Shown piece by piece: positions 33,722 to 40,899 of a stretch of 44,997 nt of DNA (positions are counted from its first letter, which is position 1; every line of letters begins with the position of its first letter). A program made the position numbers and the translations under genes. The notes below the pieces were generated by a model. The model was not told the origin of the DNA. It saw only the letters and a list, made by a program, of their open reading frames with translations, and did no database searches. Origin of the DNA: Clostridia bacterium (GTDB taxonomy: Bacteria > Bacillota > Clostridia > Christensenellales > Borkfalkiaceae); contig JAFTTJ010000002.1 in the NCBI GenBank assembly GCA_017466825.1, positions 1 to 44,997 of the forward strand. Direction: 5' to 3'.

Positions 33722-34207
33722 TTACTCCTTAATTTTTTGAAAAGCAAGCCTTTCTTCGCCGTTTTCAAGATAGATTATTCCGCAATAGTAAAATCCGTTT
33801 CTTTTTAACAGTTTTTGCATAGGGATATTATCCCTGTGGGTGTCAATCCTTAAATTGGGGTAGAGTTTAAAGCACTCGTTTAAGCAAAAATCTGCAATAC
33901 CCTTGCCGTGATATTTTACTGCGATTCGGTGTATAAAAGCGTAGGGCTCGTCGCTAAGCCACGCCCCGTCGATATAGTTATATGTAGGCTCGACTTGGTT
34001 TGCAAACGCAAAAACGGCTACTATTTCGCCGTCGTCTTCGCAAACGTAACCAATACCGCTATCAACGTCGATTTTAGCGTCGACTTGGTTTGGGTAGTTG
34101 CCCGCCCATTGGTTAGGGTTGCCGTTTTTTATCATAAAAACTTTTGCTTGCGCGTAAATATTCTCAATTTCGGGCAAGTCTAAAAGGGTAGTTTTTCTTA
34201 TTATCAT
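33722..34207 (-). CDS. GNAT-family N-acetyltransferase
   Basis: 161 residues with the GNAT fold: N-terminal MIIRKTTLLDLPEI, IGYVCEDDGEIVAVFAFAN (beta strands 2-4), AFIHRIAVKYHGKGIADFCLNEC (motif A, acetyl-CoA pyrophosphate loop with the Q/RxxGxG/A pattern relaxed to KYHGKG), and RIDTHRDNIPMQKLLKRNGFYYCG (motif B). Substrate unknown. First gene of an operon with the LRR protein. Confidence 0.88.
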   Translation of the reverse strand: MIIRKTTLLDLPEIENIYAQAKVFMIKNGNPNQWAGNYPNQVDAKIDVDSGIGYVCEDDGEIVAVFAFANQVEPTYNYIDGAWLSDEPYAFIHRIAVKYHGKGIADFCLNECFKLYPNLRIDTHRDNIPMQKLLKRNGFYYCGIIYLENGEERLAFQKIKE

Positions 34208-34254
34208 AATATAATAGGTTGGTTTTTACAACTTAAAACCCAAAAAGGTAACGA

Positions 34255-34284
34255 CAAAAAGGCGGAACAACAGTTCCGCCTTCT
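34255..34284 (-). terminator. rpmB terminator
   Basis: On the - strand, GGCGGAAC-tgtt-GTTCCGCC followed by TTTTTGTCG. A perfect 8-bp stem. Confidence 0.85.
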
Positions 34285-34316
34285 TAAATGCTAATTGTTT
34301 GTGTCAAACTGAAGAC

Positions 34317-34505
34317 TTACGCTCTTTCAACTTTATTGCTCTTAAGGCAACGAGCGCAAACATATTCAGAAGAAACTACGCCATCGTTTACAACTCTGAC
34401 TTTCTGAACGTTCGCACTGTACAAACGGGGGGTCTTACGGTTACTGTGGCTAACTTTATTGCCGGATAACTTTCCTTTTCCGCAAACGCTGCAAACTCTC
34501 GACAT
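34317..34505 (-). CDS. rpmB: 50S ribosomal protein L28, zinc-binding form
   Basis: 62 residues from ATG 34505, which has GGAGGTGC upstream; the longer reading frame lacks an RBS. C5 and C8 (CSVC) plus C50 and C53 (CARC) make the four-cysteine zinc ribbon of the C+ paralogue type. SHSNRKTPRLY is the family core. It is monocistronic, with its own promoter and terminator, opposite to the asp23-fakA pair. Confidence 0.97.
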   Translation of the reverse strand: MSRVCSVCGKGKLSGNKVSHSNRKTPRLYSANVQKVRVVNDGVVSSEYVCARCLKSNKVERA

Positions 34506-34545
34506 AATGCACCTCCAAAGAAAATAGTAAAATTTAAGCATAGAT

Positions 34546-34574
34546 AATATACCACAATTTTAATTTAATTGCAA
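34546..34574 (-). promoter_or_regulatory. rpmB promoter
   Basis: - strand TTGCAA (34569-34574), 17-nt spacer, TATATT (34546-34551). Confidence 0.7.
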
Positions 34575-34643
34575 CAAAATTAAGCCTGTTTATAAAAAAA
34601 ACACACAAAAAATAAGTTATCGGCAAAAAATAATAAAAAACCC

Positions 34644-34672
34644 TTGTAAAAGTTTACAAAATATAGTATAAT
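34644..34672 (+). promoter_or_regulatory. asp23-fakA promoter
   Basis: TTGTAA (34644-34649), 17-nt spacer, TATAAT (34667-34672), 20 nt before the ATG. Confidence 0.75.
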
Positions 34673-34692
34673 AGTTAAGAAAGGAGAACACT

Positions 34693-35043
34693 ATGCCAGT
34701 AACGACTTCTAATATTTACGGTAAAATTTCAATATCTGACGAAGCTATCGCAAAGGTTGCAGCGCACGCAGCCTTGGAGTGTTATGGCGTTGTTGAGATG
34801 GTACCTAGGAAACTTTCCGACAGTATTTCGCAACTTTTCAAGCGCGATACGGGCGGTAAAGGCGTAAACGTAGTTACCACCGGCGATAGAATTTTTATCG
34901 ACGTTTTCGTAATCATTAAATTCGGCGTTTCAATTGCCGCGGTTGCCGAATCTTTAAAGAGCGCGGTCAAATACAAAGTCGAGCAGTTTACGGGTATGAT
35001 AGTTAGCGAAGTAAACGTAAACATTATCGGCGTAAAACTTTAA
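34693..35043 (+). CDS. Asp23/Gls24 family envelope stress protein
   Basis: 116 residues of the Asp23 (YloU/Gls24) family. The pattern NIYGKISISDEAIAKVAAHAALECYGVVEM followed by DRIFIDVFVIIKFGVSIAAVAESLKSAVKYKVEQFTG is the whole-family signature. Members associate with the membrane through AmaP in staphylococci and are linked to cell-envelope stress. The yloU-yloV order with fakA is conserved in Firmicutes and seen here (63-nt gap). Confidence 0.93.
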   Translation: MPVTTSNIYGKISISDEAIAKVAAHAALECYGVVEMVPRKLSDSISQLFKRDTGGKGVNVVTTGDRIFIDVFVIIKFGVSIAAVAESLKSAVKYKVEQFTGMIVSEVNVNIIGVKL

Positions 35044-35106
35044 TTATTCAAGGGACTATCGGGGGATAAGTCCCTATTTCCACATATAATTCGGAGGAAT
35101 GTTTTA

Positions 35107-36738
35107 ATGCAGAAAAATATAAATGGCGCAACTTTTGCGAAAATGGTAAAAGGAGCGGCTAAACTGCTTGAAGTAAACAGAGAACTGATAGATAGTTTAA
35201 ACGTTTTCCCCGTTCCCGACGGTGACACGGGTACTAATATGAGTCTTACGATGCAATCTGCCATTAAAGAACTCAACGCTTGCAAGTCAAATAATTTACA
35301 CGACTTGGCTGATTCCGTTTCAAAGGGCGCTCTTCGTGGCGCGCGCGGTAACTCAGGCGTTATCACTTCACAAATTTTTAGGGGTTTATGCTCCATCTTA
35401 AAAGATAAAAACGATTTTGACACTAAGACCTTTGCTAAGGCGTTAAAAAATGCTACCGACGTTGCTTACAGCGCCGTTTCAAAGCCTAAGGAAGGTACTA
35501 TTTTAACCGTTTGCCGTATGATTTCCGAGCACGCGGTTGCCGTTTGCGGTAAAGTAAAGGATATGGAATCCTTTATGCAAGAAATTATTAAAAAAGGTAA
35601 AGAAGCCGTTGACCTTACTCCCACTTTATTGCCCGTTTTAAAGAAAGCAGGCGTTGTTGACTCGGGCGGTATGGGACTTTTGACTATCTATGAAGGTATG
35701 TATAAAGGTCTTATCGGCGAAGAAATCGAAGGCGCTACCATCGATCAACCCGAAGTAAAGGTTGATTCTAGCATGGAACACGCCGACATTATGAATCTCG
35801 GCACGATAGAATTCGGCTACTGTACCGAATTTTTCATCATAAATCTCAAAAAAAGGACGACTCTTGCGGATATCGACAGACTTAGAGAATACCTTATGGG
35901 TATTGGCGATAGTGTTATCTGTATTGGCGACCTTGAATTCGTTAAAGTTCACGTTCATACCAACAACCCCGGTCAAGCAATAACCAAAGCGCTTCAACTT
36001 GGCGAAGTTGACAAGGTTAAAATTGAAAACATGCTTGAACAAAACCGTGAACTCATTAAAAAGTACGAAGCCGAAAAGAAAGAACTCGGTATGCTTTCTA
36101 TTTGTTCGGGTAGCGGTATTGCCGCAATATTTAAAGATATCGGCGTAGATAGAGTTATTGAAGGCGGTCAAACTATGAACCCATCCGCTCAAGACATTGC
36201 AGACGCCGTTGCGAGAATAAACGCAGATAATATCTTCATTTTCCCCAACAATAAAAACATTATTCTTGCGGCAGAGCAGTCTAAATCGCTTATTGAAAAC
36301 AAGCGCATTCACGTAGTGCCTACCAAAAATATTCCCCAAGGTATTTCGGCGGCAATAGCATTTAACCCCGACGATTCTGCGGAAGAAAATTTGAGCAACA
36401 TGATTCACGCAATAGATAACGTTGCCGCAGGTCAAGTTACTTACGCCGTAAGAACTACTAAAGTAGACGGATTTAGTTTAACCCAAGGCGATATTATCGC
36501 TCTTGATAACAAAAAAATACTTGCAAAGGGTAAGGATATTGCAAAAGTTACTGCTGACTTGATTGCAAAACTTCATCACCCCGTTCATAGCCTTATCAAT
36601 ATTTATTACGGCGCTGACGTTTCCGAAGAAGAAGCTCTCAACCTTCAAGAAACCTTGCAGGAAAAATATCCTGACCTTGACGTAGAAGTATTCCAAGGCG
36701 GACAGCCGATATATTATTATATTGTTTCTCTTGAATAA
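35107..36738 (+). CDS. fakA: Fatty acid kinase subunit FakA (YloV, DhaL domain)
   Basis: 543 residues. The N-terminal DhaL/DAK2 ATP-binding domain has FPVPDGDTGTNM at 34-45 (the acidic Mg-ATP cluster) and LRGARGNSGVITSQIFRG. The centre and C-terminal domain correspond to the FakA scaffold that binds FakB. FakA phosphorylates FakB-bound fatty acids for incorporation into membrane lipids. No fakB (DegV family) is in the window. RBS CGGAGG. A hairpin element begins right at its stop. Confidence 0.94.
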   Translation: MQKNINGATFAKMVKGAAKLLEVNRELIDSLNVFPVPDGDTGTNMSLTMQSAIKELNACKSNNLHDLADSVSKGALRGARGNSGVITSQIFRGLCSILKDKNDFDTKTFAKALKNATDVAYSAVSKPKEGTILTVCRMISEHAVAVCGKVKDMESFMQEIIKKGKEAVDLTPTLLPVLKKAGVVDSGGMGLLTIYEGMYKGLIGEEIEGATIDQPEVKVDSSMEHADIMNLGTIEFGYCTEFFIINLKKRTTLADIDRLREYLMGIGDSVICIGDLEFVKVHVHTNNPGQAITKALQLGEVDKVKIENMLEQNRELIKKYEAEKKELGMLSICSGSGIAAIFKDIGVDRVIEGGQTMNPSAQDIADAVARINADNIFIFPNNKNIILAAEQSKSLIENKRIHVVPTKNIPQGISAAIAFNPDDSAEENLSNMIHAIDNVAAGQVTYAVRTTKVDGFSLTQGDIIALDNKKILAKGKDIAKVTADLIAKLHHPVHSLINIYYGADVSEEEALNLQETLQEKYPDLDVEVFQGGQPIYYYIVSLE

Positions 36739-36866
36739 TTTTAAAGGCTTATATACTTCGTTAGCCTGCGTTACTGTATCGCCTTCAAAACCTTGGTGAC
36801 CAACAAGGTCAACCAAGTCTTTTCAGGCTCACGAGCCTTGGCTAACTCGCATCTAAGCCTTTAAAA
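36739..36866 (+). repeat. Hairpin element copy F (best preserved)
   Basis: TTTTAAAGGCTTATATAC (36739-36756) pairs with GCATCTAAGCCTTTAAAA (36849-36866). The second stem segment GTTAGCC pairs with GGCTAAC, and the third CCTTGG-TGACC pairs with GGTCAACCAAG across tip AACAA. Unpaired conserved blocks are TGCGTTACTG on the left and ACGAGCC on the right. It starts one base after the fakA stop. A tip-only fragment (GGGTGACC-AACAA-GGTCTATC) lies at 36878-36898. Confidence 0.9.
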
Positions 36867-37070
36867 CAACTCGTAAAGGGTGACCAACAAGGTCTATCAA
36901 GTTTTAAACTCTCAAAAGGCCCCTTTGTGTAAAGGGGGCTGTCACCAAAGGTGATTGGGGGATTGATTTATCAAACTGTAAAAGCAAAAAATCAAAAGCG
37001 GAAAATCGTTAGGTTTTCCGCTTTTTACAAAATAATTTAACTAAAAAATACTAAAAAGGGGGTATTTATC
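36867..37070. repeat. Repeat fragments upstream of recG
   Basis: No gene. Contents: a tip fragment of the hairpin family (36878-36898); a GC-rich repeat GGCCCCTTTGTGTAAAGGGGGC with GTCACC...GGTGAT and GGGGGATT (about 36919-36966), a type recalled as dispersed in gut Firmicutes and partly repeated at 11735; and a terminator at 36994-37026. No clear recG promoter is visible. Confidence 0.6.
36994..37026 (+). terminator. Terminator between fakA and recG
   Basis: AAAAGCGGAAAA (36994-37005) pairs with TTTTCCGCTTTT (from 37013), followed by further T. It closes the fakA transcript. Confidence 0.82.
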
Positions 37071-39083
37071 GTGAAAATAACCGAAGTTAAAGGCGTAAGC
37101 GACAAGCGCGCGAGTGATTTTTTAAAACTCGGCATTGACACGGCTGAAAAGTTAATAAAGCATTTTCCGAGAAATTATCTCGATTTGCGAAACGTAGTCC
37201 CCCTTGAAAAATGCTACAATAACGAAATGGTGCTTACCTGTGGTAAGGTCGTTACCATGCCAAGGGTTTTCGACTCGAAGCGTAGGGTGAAATTTATAAA
37301 AGTTGCGGTAGAACAAGGCATGCTCGGGTTTACCGCTATTTGGTTTAACGCTCAATACGTTTTGAGTAAGTTGAAACCCAACGTAGACTACCTTTTTTAC
37401 GGTCGAGTAAGGGGCGATTACGGCGGTATTACCATTACCAACCCTACTTTTGAAGAAGTCGACAACAACGTTAGGTTAAAAGGCATAGTCCCCGTGTACA
37501 CGGTTAGGGGTAATCTTACCCAACGCGCGGTGAGAGATTGCGTTTTAAACGCTCTTGCAAAATTGCAAGTAGAAAGCGTTATTCCTCCGTCAATTAGTAA
37601 AAAATATAACTTGATGCCTTTAAAAAAGGCTTATTTTGACGTTCACGCTCCTAAAGATATGGTCGAGCAAAAGAAAGCGGCGGAGCGTATCGCCATTGAA
37701 GAATACTTCGTTTTAATATCGGCGTTTAAACTTATAAAAGGCGATCGCCAGCAGGTGAGAATAAACAATTACGCTTGCAAAGGGGCTGATATGCGTGAGT
37801 TTATTTCACGCTTTGGCTTTGAGTTTACCGACGGTCAAAAGAAGGCTGTCAACGAAATTTTTGCCGATTTGACTAGCGCAAGGTCTATGAATAGGCTTTT
37901 GCAGGGCGACGTTGGTAGCGGTAAAACGGCGGTAGCGCTTTGCGCTATTTACGCGTCTGTAAAAAGTGGTTATCAAGCGGCAATGCTTGCTCCAACCGAG
38001 ATTTTAGCCGAGCAAAATTACAATATTATAAAACGACTTTTCCCCGATTACGAGTGCGTATTTTTAAGTGGCTCGACCAAGGCTAAGGAAAAAAGAGAGA
38101 TAAAAAGCGCTATAAAGAGCGGAAAAGCAAGGATAGTCGTCGGTACTCACGCCGTTATTCAGGAAGACGTTGAGTTTTACAACCTTTCAATGTGTGTTTG
38201 CGACGAACAGCACCGCTTTGGCGTTCAGCAAAGGAGCGCCCTACTTGCAAAGGGCATAATTCCCGACGTGCTAGTAATGAGCGCAACGCCAATTCCAAGG
38301 ACTTTATCGCTAATTTTCTACGGCGATTTAGACGTTACCGAAATAACGGATAAACCCAAGCACCGTCAAGCCGTGTCGACTTTCGTCGTGCCCGAGCGCA
38401 AGTACGAAGGCATGCTCGGTTTTATCAAGGATACCGTAAAGAGCGGTAGGCAGGTATTTTGCGTTTGCCCCAAGATTGACGAAGACGACGAAGGTACTAT
38501 TATGAGCGTAACCGAACTCTACCAAAACCTTTCAAGCGTGTTGGGCGGTGTGAGAGTCAGCCTTTTGCACGGCAAGATGAAAGACGCCGAAAAGACTGCT
38601 ATAATGCAGGATTTTAAGGATAAAAAGAGCGATTTGCTCGTGTCTACGACCGTAGTTGAAGTAGGTATCGACGTACCTAACGCAACCGTTATGGTAATTT
38701 ATAACGCCGAGCGATTCGGGCTTTCGCAGTTGCACCAGTTAAGGGGCAGAGTAGGCAGAGGCTCGGATAAGAGTTATTGTTTTTTATACTCGTCATCCGA
38801 CGATGCAAAAGCGGTTGAAAGATTAAACGTTCTTTGCGAAAATACCGACGGTTTTAAGATTGCCGAAAAAGACTTTGATATGCGCGGTAGCGGTGACTTT
38901 TTAGGCACTCGTCAAAGCGGAAAATTCTTTAACGAACTAGGCAATTTGGTTTACTCGTCTTCGGTAATATTCTTTGCAAAAAGAATTTGCGACGAAACGT
39001 TCACTTCGCCCGAATTTATCTCGGGGATTCGAGATATTGCGCTTGAAAAATACGAGCGTTTAAAAGACGTAACGCTAAACTAA
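37071..39083 (+). CDS. recG: ATP-dependent DNA helicase RecG
   Basis: 670 residues. RecG remodels stalled replication forks and Holliday junctions. The N-terminal wedge/OB domain is about 1-230. The helicase core has Walker A GDVGSGKTAVA, the DEQH box CVCDEQHRFGVQQR, SATPIPRTLSL (motif III) and LHQLRGRVGRGSDKSYC (motif VI). The C-terminal TRG region is present (DFDMRGSGDFLGTRQSG). The start is GTG with AAGGGGG upstream. A hairpin TTTTTCTTGCGGG/CCCGTAAGAAAAA follows at 39103-39142. Confidence 0.97.
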   Translation: MKITEVKGVSDKRASDFLKLGIDTAEKLIKHFPRNYLDLRNVVPLEKCYNNEMVLTCGKVVTMPRVFDSKRRVKFIKVAVEQGMLGFTAIWFNAQYVLSKLKPNVDYLFYGRVRGDYGGITITNPTFEEVDNNVRLKGIVPVYTVRGNLTQRAVRDCVLNALAKLQVESVIPPSISKKYNLMPLKKAYFDVHAPKDMVEQKKAAERIAIEEYFVLISAFKLIKGDRQQVRINNYACKGADMREFISRFGFEFTDGQKKAVNEIFADLTSARSMNRLLQGDVGSGKTAVALCAIYASVKSGYQAAMLAPTEILAEQNYNIIKRLFPDYECVFLSGSTKAKEKREIKSAIKSGKARIVVGTHAVIQEDVEFYNLSMCVCDEQHRFGVQQRSALLAKGIIPDVLVMSATPIPRTLSLIFYGDLDVTEITDKPKHRQAVSTFVVPERKYEGMLGFIKDTVKSGRQVFCVCPKIDEDDEGTIMSVTELYQNLSSVLGGVRVSLLHGKMKDAEKTAIMQDFKDKKSDLLVSTTVVEVGIDVPNATVMVIYNAERFGLSQLHQLRGRVGRGSDKSYCFLYSSSDDAKAVERLNVLCENTDGFKIAEKDFDMRGSGDFLGTRQSGKFFNELGNLVYSSSVIFFAKRICDETFTSPEFISGIRDIALEKYERLKDVTLN

Positions 39084-39102
39084 GGGCAATAAAAAGGGAT
39101 AA

Positions 39103-39142
39103 TTTTTCTTGCGGGATAACGGCGGTTACCCCGTAAGAAAAA
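39103..39142 (+). terminator. Possible recG terminator
   Basis: TTTTTCTTGCGGG (39103-39115) and CCCGTAAGAAAAA (near 39130-39142) pair over about 12 bp. There is no clear T-run after it, so termination strength is doubtful. Confidence 0.45.
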
Positions 39143-39182
39143 GTCGAATAAAAAAATTTTTACAAAAACAGTAGCAAAACAC

Positions 39183-39211
39183 TTGCAAATTTTCATAATA
39201 TTTGGTATAGT
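39183..39211 (+). promoter_or_regulatory. tRNA cluster promoter
   Basis: TTGCAA (39183-39188), 17-nt spacer, TATAGT (39206-39211), then a short leader hairpin AGCGCTT-AAGCGCT before tRNA-Val. Confidence 0.75.
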
Positions 39212-39239
39212 GTATAAGCGCTTTTAAGTAAGCGCTCGT

Positions 39240-39315
39240 GGGAGCATAGCTCAGTTGGGAGAGCATCTGCCTTACAAGCAGGGGGTCACAGGTTCGAGCC
39301 CTGTTGTTCCCACCA
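39240..39315 (+). tRNA. tRNA-Val (anticodon TAC)
   Basis: 76 nt with encoded CCA. Acceptor GGGAGCA pairs with TGTTCCC (one G-T). The anticodon arm CTGCC-TTACAAG-GGCAG-like region carries TAC, and the T-arm has GGTTCGAGCC. First of three tRNAs in one transcript. Confidence 0.97.
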
Positions 39316-39321
39316 CAATCT

Positions 39322-39396
39322 GCGGGAATGGCTCAGTGGTAGAGCGTCACCTTGCCAAGGTGAACGTCGCGAGTTCGAATCTCGTTTCCCGCTCCA
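39322..39396 (+). tRNA. tRNA-Gly (anticodon GCC)
   Basis: 75 nt with encoded CCA. Acceptor GCGGGAA pairs with TTCCCGC. The anticodon arm CACCTT-GCC-AAGGTG gives GCC; the T-arm is GAGTTCGAATCTC. Confidence 0.97.
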
Positions 39397-39401
39397 TTTT
39401 C

Positions 39402-39476
39402 GGCGCTATAGCCAAGCGGTAAGGCCAAGGTCTGCAAAACCTTCATGCCCCGGTTCAAATCCGGGTGGCGCCTCCA
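39402..39476 (+). tRNA. tRNA-Cys (anticodon GCA)
   Basis: 75 nt with encoded CCA. Acceptor GGCGCTA pairs with TGGCGCC (one T-G). The anticodon arm AAGGTCT-GCA-AAACCTT gives GCA; the T-arm is CCGGTTCAAATCCGG. Confidence 0.97.
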
Positions 39477-39477
39477 A

Positions 39478-39517
39478 AAAAACGGACTTTTGTCGAAAGG
39501 CAAAAGTCCGTTTTTAT
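39478..39517 (+). terminator. tRNA cluster terminator
   Basis: AAAACGGACTTTTG (39479-39492) pairs with CAAAAGTCCGTTTT, followed by T. Perfect 14-bp stem. Confidence 0.92.
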
Positions 39518-39566
39518 AATATTTAGGATAGCGAAGTGATTTTTAAAGGCAAAAAAAGCGTTAGCA

Positions 39567-39595
39567 TTGACAAAAGCGCTTAATCGTGCTATTAT
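39567..39595 (+). promoter_or_regulatory. Promoter of YwaF-like gene
   Basis: TTGACA (39567-39572), 17-nt spacer, TATTAT (39590-39595). Confidence 0.7.
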
Positions 39596-39661
39596 TGTTG
39601 CAAAGAGTAATCTTTTAAACGTGATTGCTTATAAAAACGTTAAATATTAGTGGAGAGAAGT

Positions 39662-40435
39662 ATGTATTCGTTTTTACACGACCTATTAGCGGATAAAAAA
39701 GGTGGAGAAATTTTTACTTGTTTAGGAGTTTGGCATATAGGGTATATTTTGTTTTTTATAGCCCTTGCAACGGTTTTGTTTTTCATACTTAAAGAAAAAT
39801 CGGCTGATGTAAAACGAAGAGTGAGTAAAATTTTTATTTGTATAGCCTTTGGAATTTACGTTGCCGATTATTTTTTAATGCCTATTGCTTACGGTGAAAT
39901 TGATATTGAAACTTTGCCTTTTCATATTTGCACGGCGACTTGTATTCTTTGTTTTTTAAGTGGAGGACTGGGTTTTTTCAAAAGTTTTAAATGGCATTTT
40001 GCTTTGTTAGGATTTATTTCAAATCTCGTCTATTTGCTTTACCCCGCAGGGGTTATGTGGCATCAGGTGCATCCTACTTCGTATAGAGTAATTGAAACTT
40101 TGTGTTTCCACGGCGTAATGGCTGTTTACGGCTTTTTAACGCTTGCTTTCGACGGGCAAAAAGTTGAATTTAAAAACTGTTATCGCGATCTTATCGTTAT
40201 AGTTTGTATAACTTTATGGGCAATGCTAGGGAACTTTGTTTACAACGGGGAAGTTGGCGAGTATTCGCACTTTTTCAACTGGTTTTTCGTAGTTAGAGAT
40301 CCGTTTTATATTTTGCCCCAAAATATTGCGCCCTTTATTATGCCGTTTTTTAACGTTGCGTTGTTTTTCGGCGTTGAAATGCTCGTATACGTTATTATTA
40401 AATGGATTTGTAAAAGCCGTGACTTAAAAACCTAA
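39662..40435 (+). CDS. YwaF/TMEM164-like integral membrane protein
   Basis: 257 residues from ATG 39662 (MYSFLHDLL), preceded by GGAGAGAAG; a GTG four codons upstream is unlikely as it lies inside the RBS. About seven hydrophobic segments. The ETLPFHICTATCILCFLSG segment with its conserved PxH, the LYPAGVMWHQVHPTS loop and the later GNFVYNGEVGEY region match the YwaF family (TIGR02206 type), of unknown biochemical function. Monocistronic, with its own promoter. Confidence 0.75.
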   Translation: MYSFLHDLLADKKGGEIFTCLGVWHIGYILFFIALATVLFFILKEKSADVKRRVSKIFICIAFGIYVADYFLMPIAYGEIDIETLPFHICTATCILCFLSGGLGFFKSFKWHFALLGFISNLVYLLYPAGVMWHQVHPTSYRVIETLCFHGVMAVYGFLTLAFDGQKVEFKNCYRDLIVIVCITLWAMLGNFVYNGEVGEYSHFFNWFFVVRDPFYILPQNIAPFIMPFFNVALFFGVEMLVYVIIKWICKSRDLKT

Positions 40436-40475
40436 ATATCGTGTATATTAAAAGATACGGTTTATTTATTTTTGC

Positions 40476-40504
40476 TTGAAAATAAGCGGAGATAGTGATA
40501 TAAT
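40476..40504 (+). promoter_or_regulatory. Promoter of DUF1292 gene
   Basis: TTGAAA (40476-40481), 17-nt spacer, TATAAT (40499-40504), 29 nt before the ATG. Confidence 0.75.
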
Positions 40505-40533
40505 ATATTTATTAAAAAAGGAGATGAAAATTT

Positions 40534-40839
40534 ATGCCTTACGATAACGAACTTGATAAAATTTTTGATGAAGAAAACGACGAGCCCGTCTACCTTTACG
40601 ACGAAAACGACAACAAAGTTGCCTTTGACCAAGTTGCCGTAATCCCTTTAAACGACGACGTTTTCGTTATTTTAAAACCGATTGAACCTATGGACGACGT
40701 AGGCGAAGACGAAGCGCTCGTATTTGAAATTTGCGAAGACGAAGAAGGCGAAGAGTTTATTCAACTCGTCGTAGACGAAGACGTAGTTGACGAAGTTTTT
40801 GCTGAGTATTATAAACTGCTTGAAGAAGACGAAGACTAG
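40534..40839 (+). CDS. DUF1292 acidic protein
   Basis: 101 residues, extremely acidic. Typical DUF1292 pattern: PVYLYDENDNKVAFDQVAVIPLNDDVFVILKPI, then ALVFEICEDEEGEEFIQLVVDEDVVDEVFAEYYKLLEED. In Firmicutes such genes often lie next to the Holliday-junction resolvase or yrzL; here it stands alone. RBS AAAGGAG. Function unknown. Confidence 0.9.
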   Translation: MPYDNELDKIFDEENDEPVYLYDENDNKVAFDQVAVIPLNDDVFVILKPIEPMDDVGEDEALVFEICEDEEGEEFIQLVVDEDVVDEVFAEYYKLLEEDED

Positions 40840-40852
40840 TTGAAAGGTTATT

Positions 40853-40885
40853 TTAAGGGCGAACCGAAATTTTCGGTTCGCCCTA
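40853..40885. terminator. Bidirectional terminator, DUF1292 / FAD dehydrogenase
   Basis: AGGGCGAACCGAAA (40855-40868) pairs with TTTCGGTTCGCCCT over 14 bp between convergent genes. Confidence 0.85.
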
Positions 40886-40899
40886 TTTCTACGTCGTAT

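Noticed and set aside
7-36898. CRISPR array reading of the repeats
   Set aside because: The units are 126 bp with internal symmetry, have no unique spacers between copies, and there are no cas genes.
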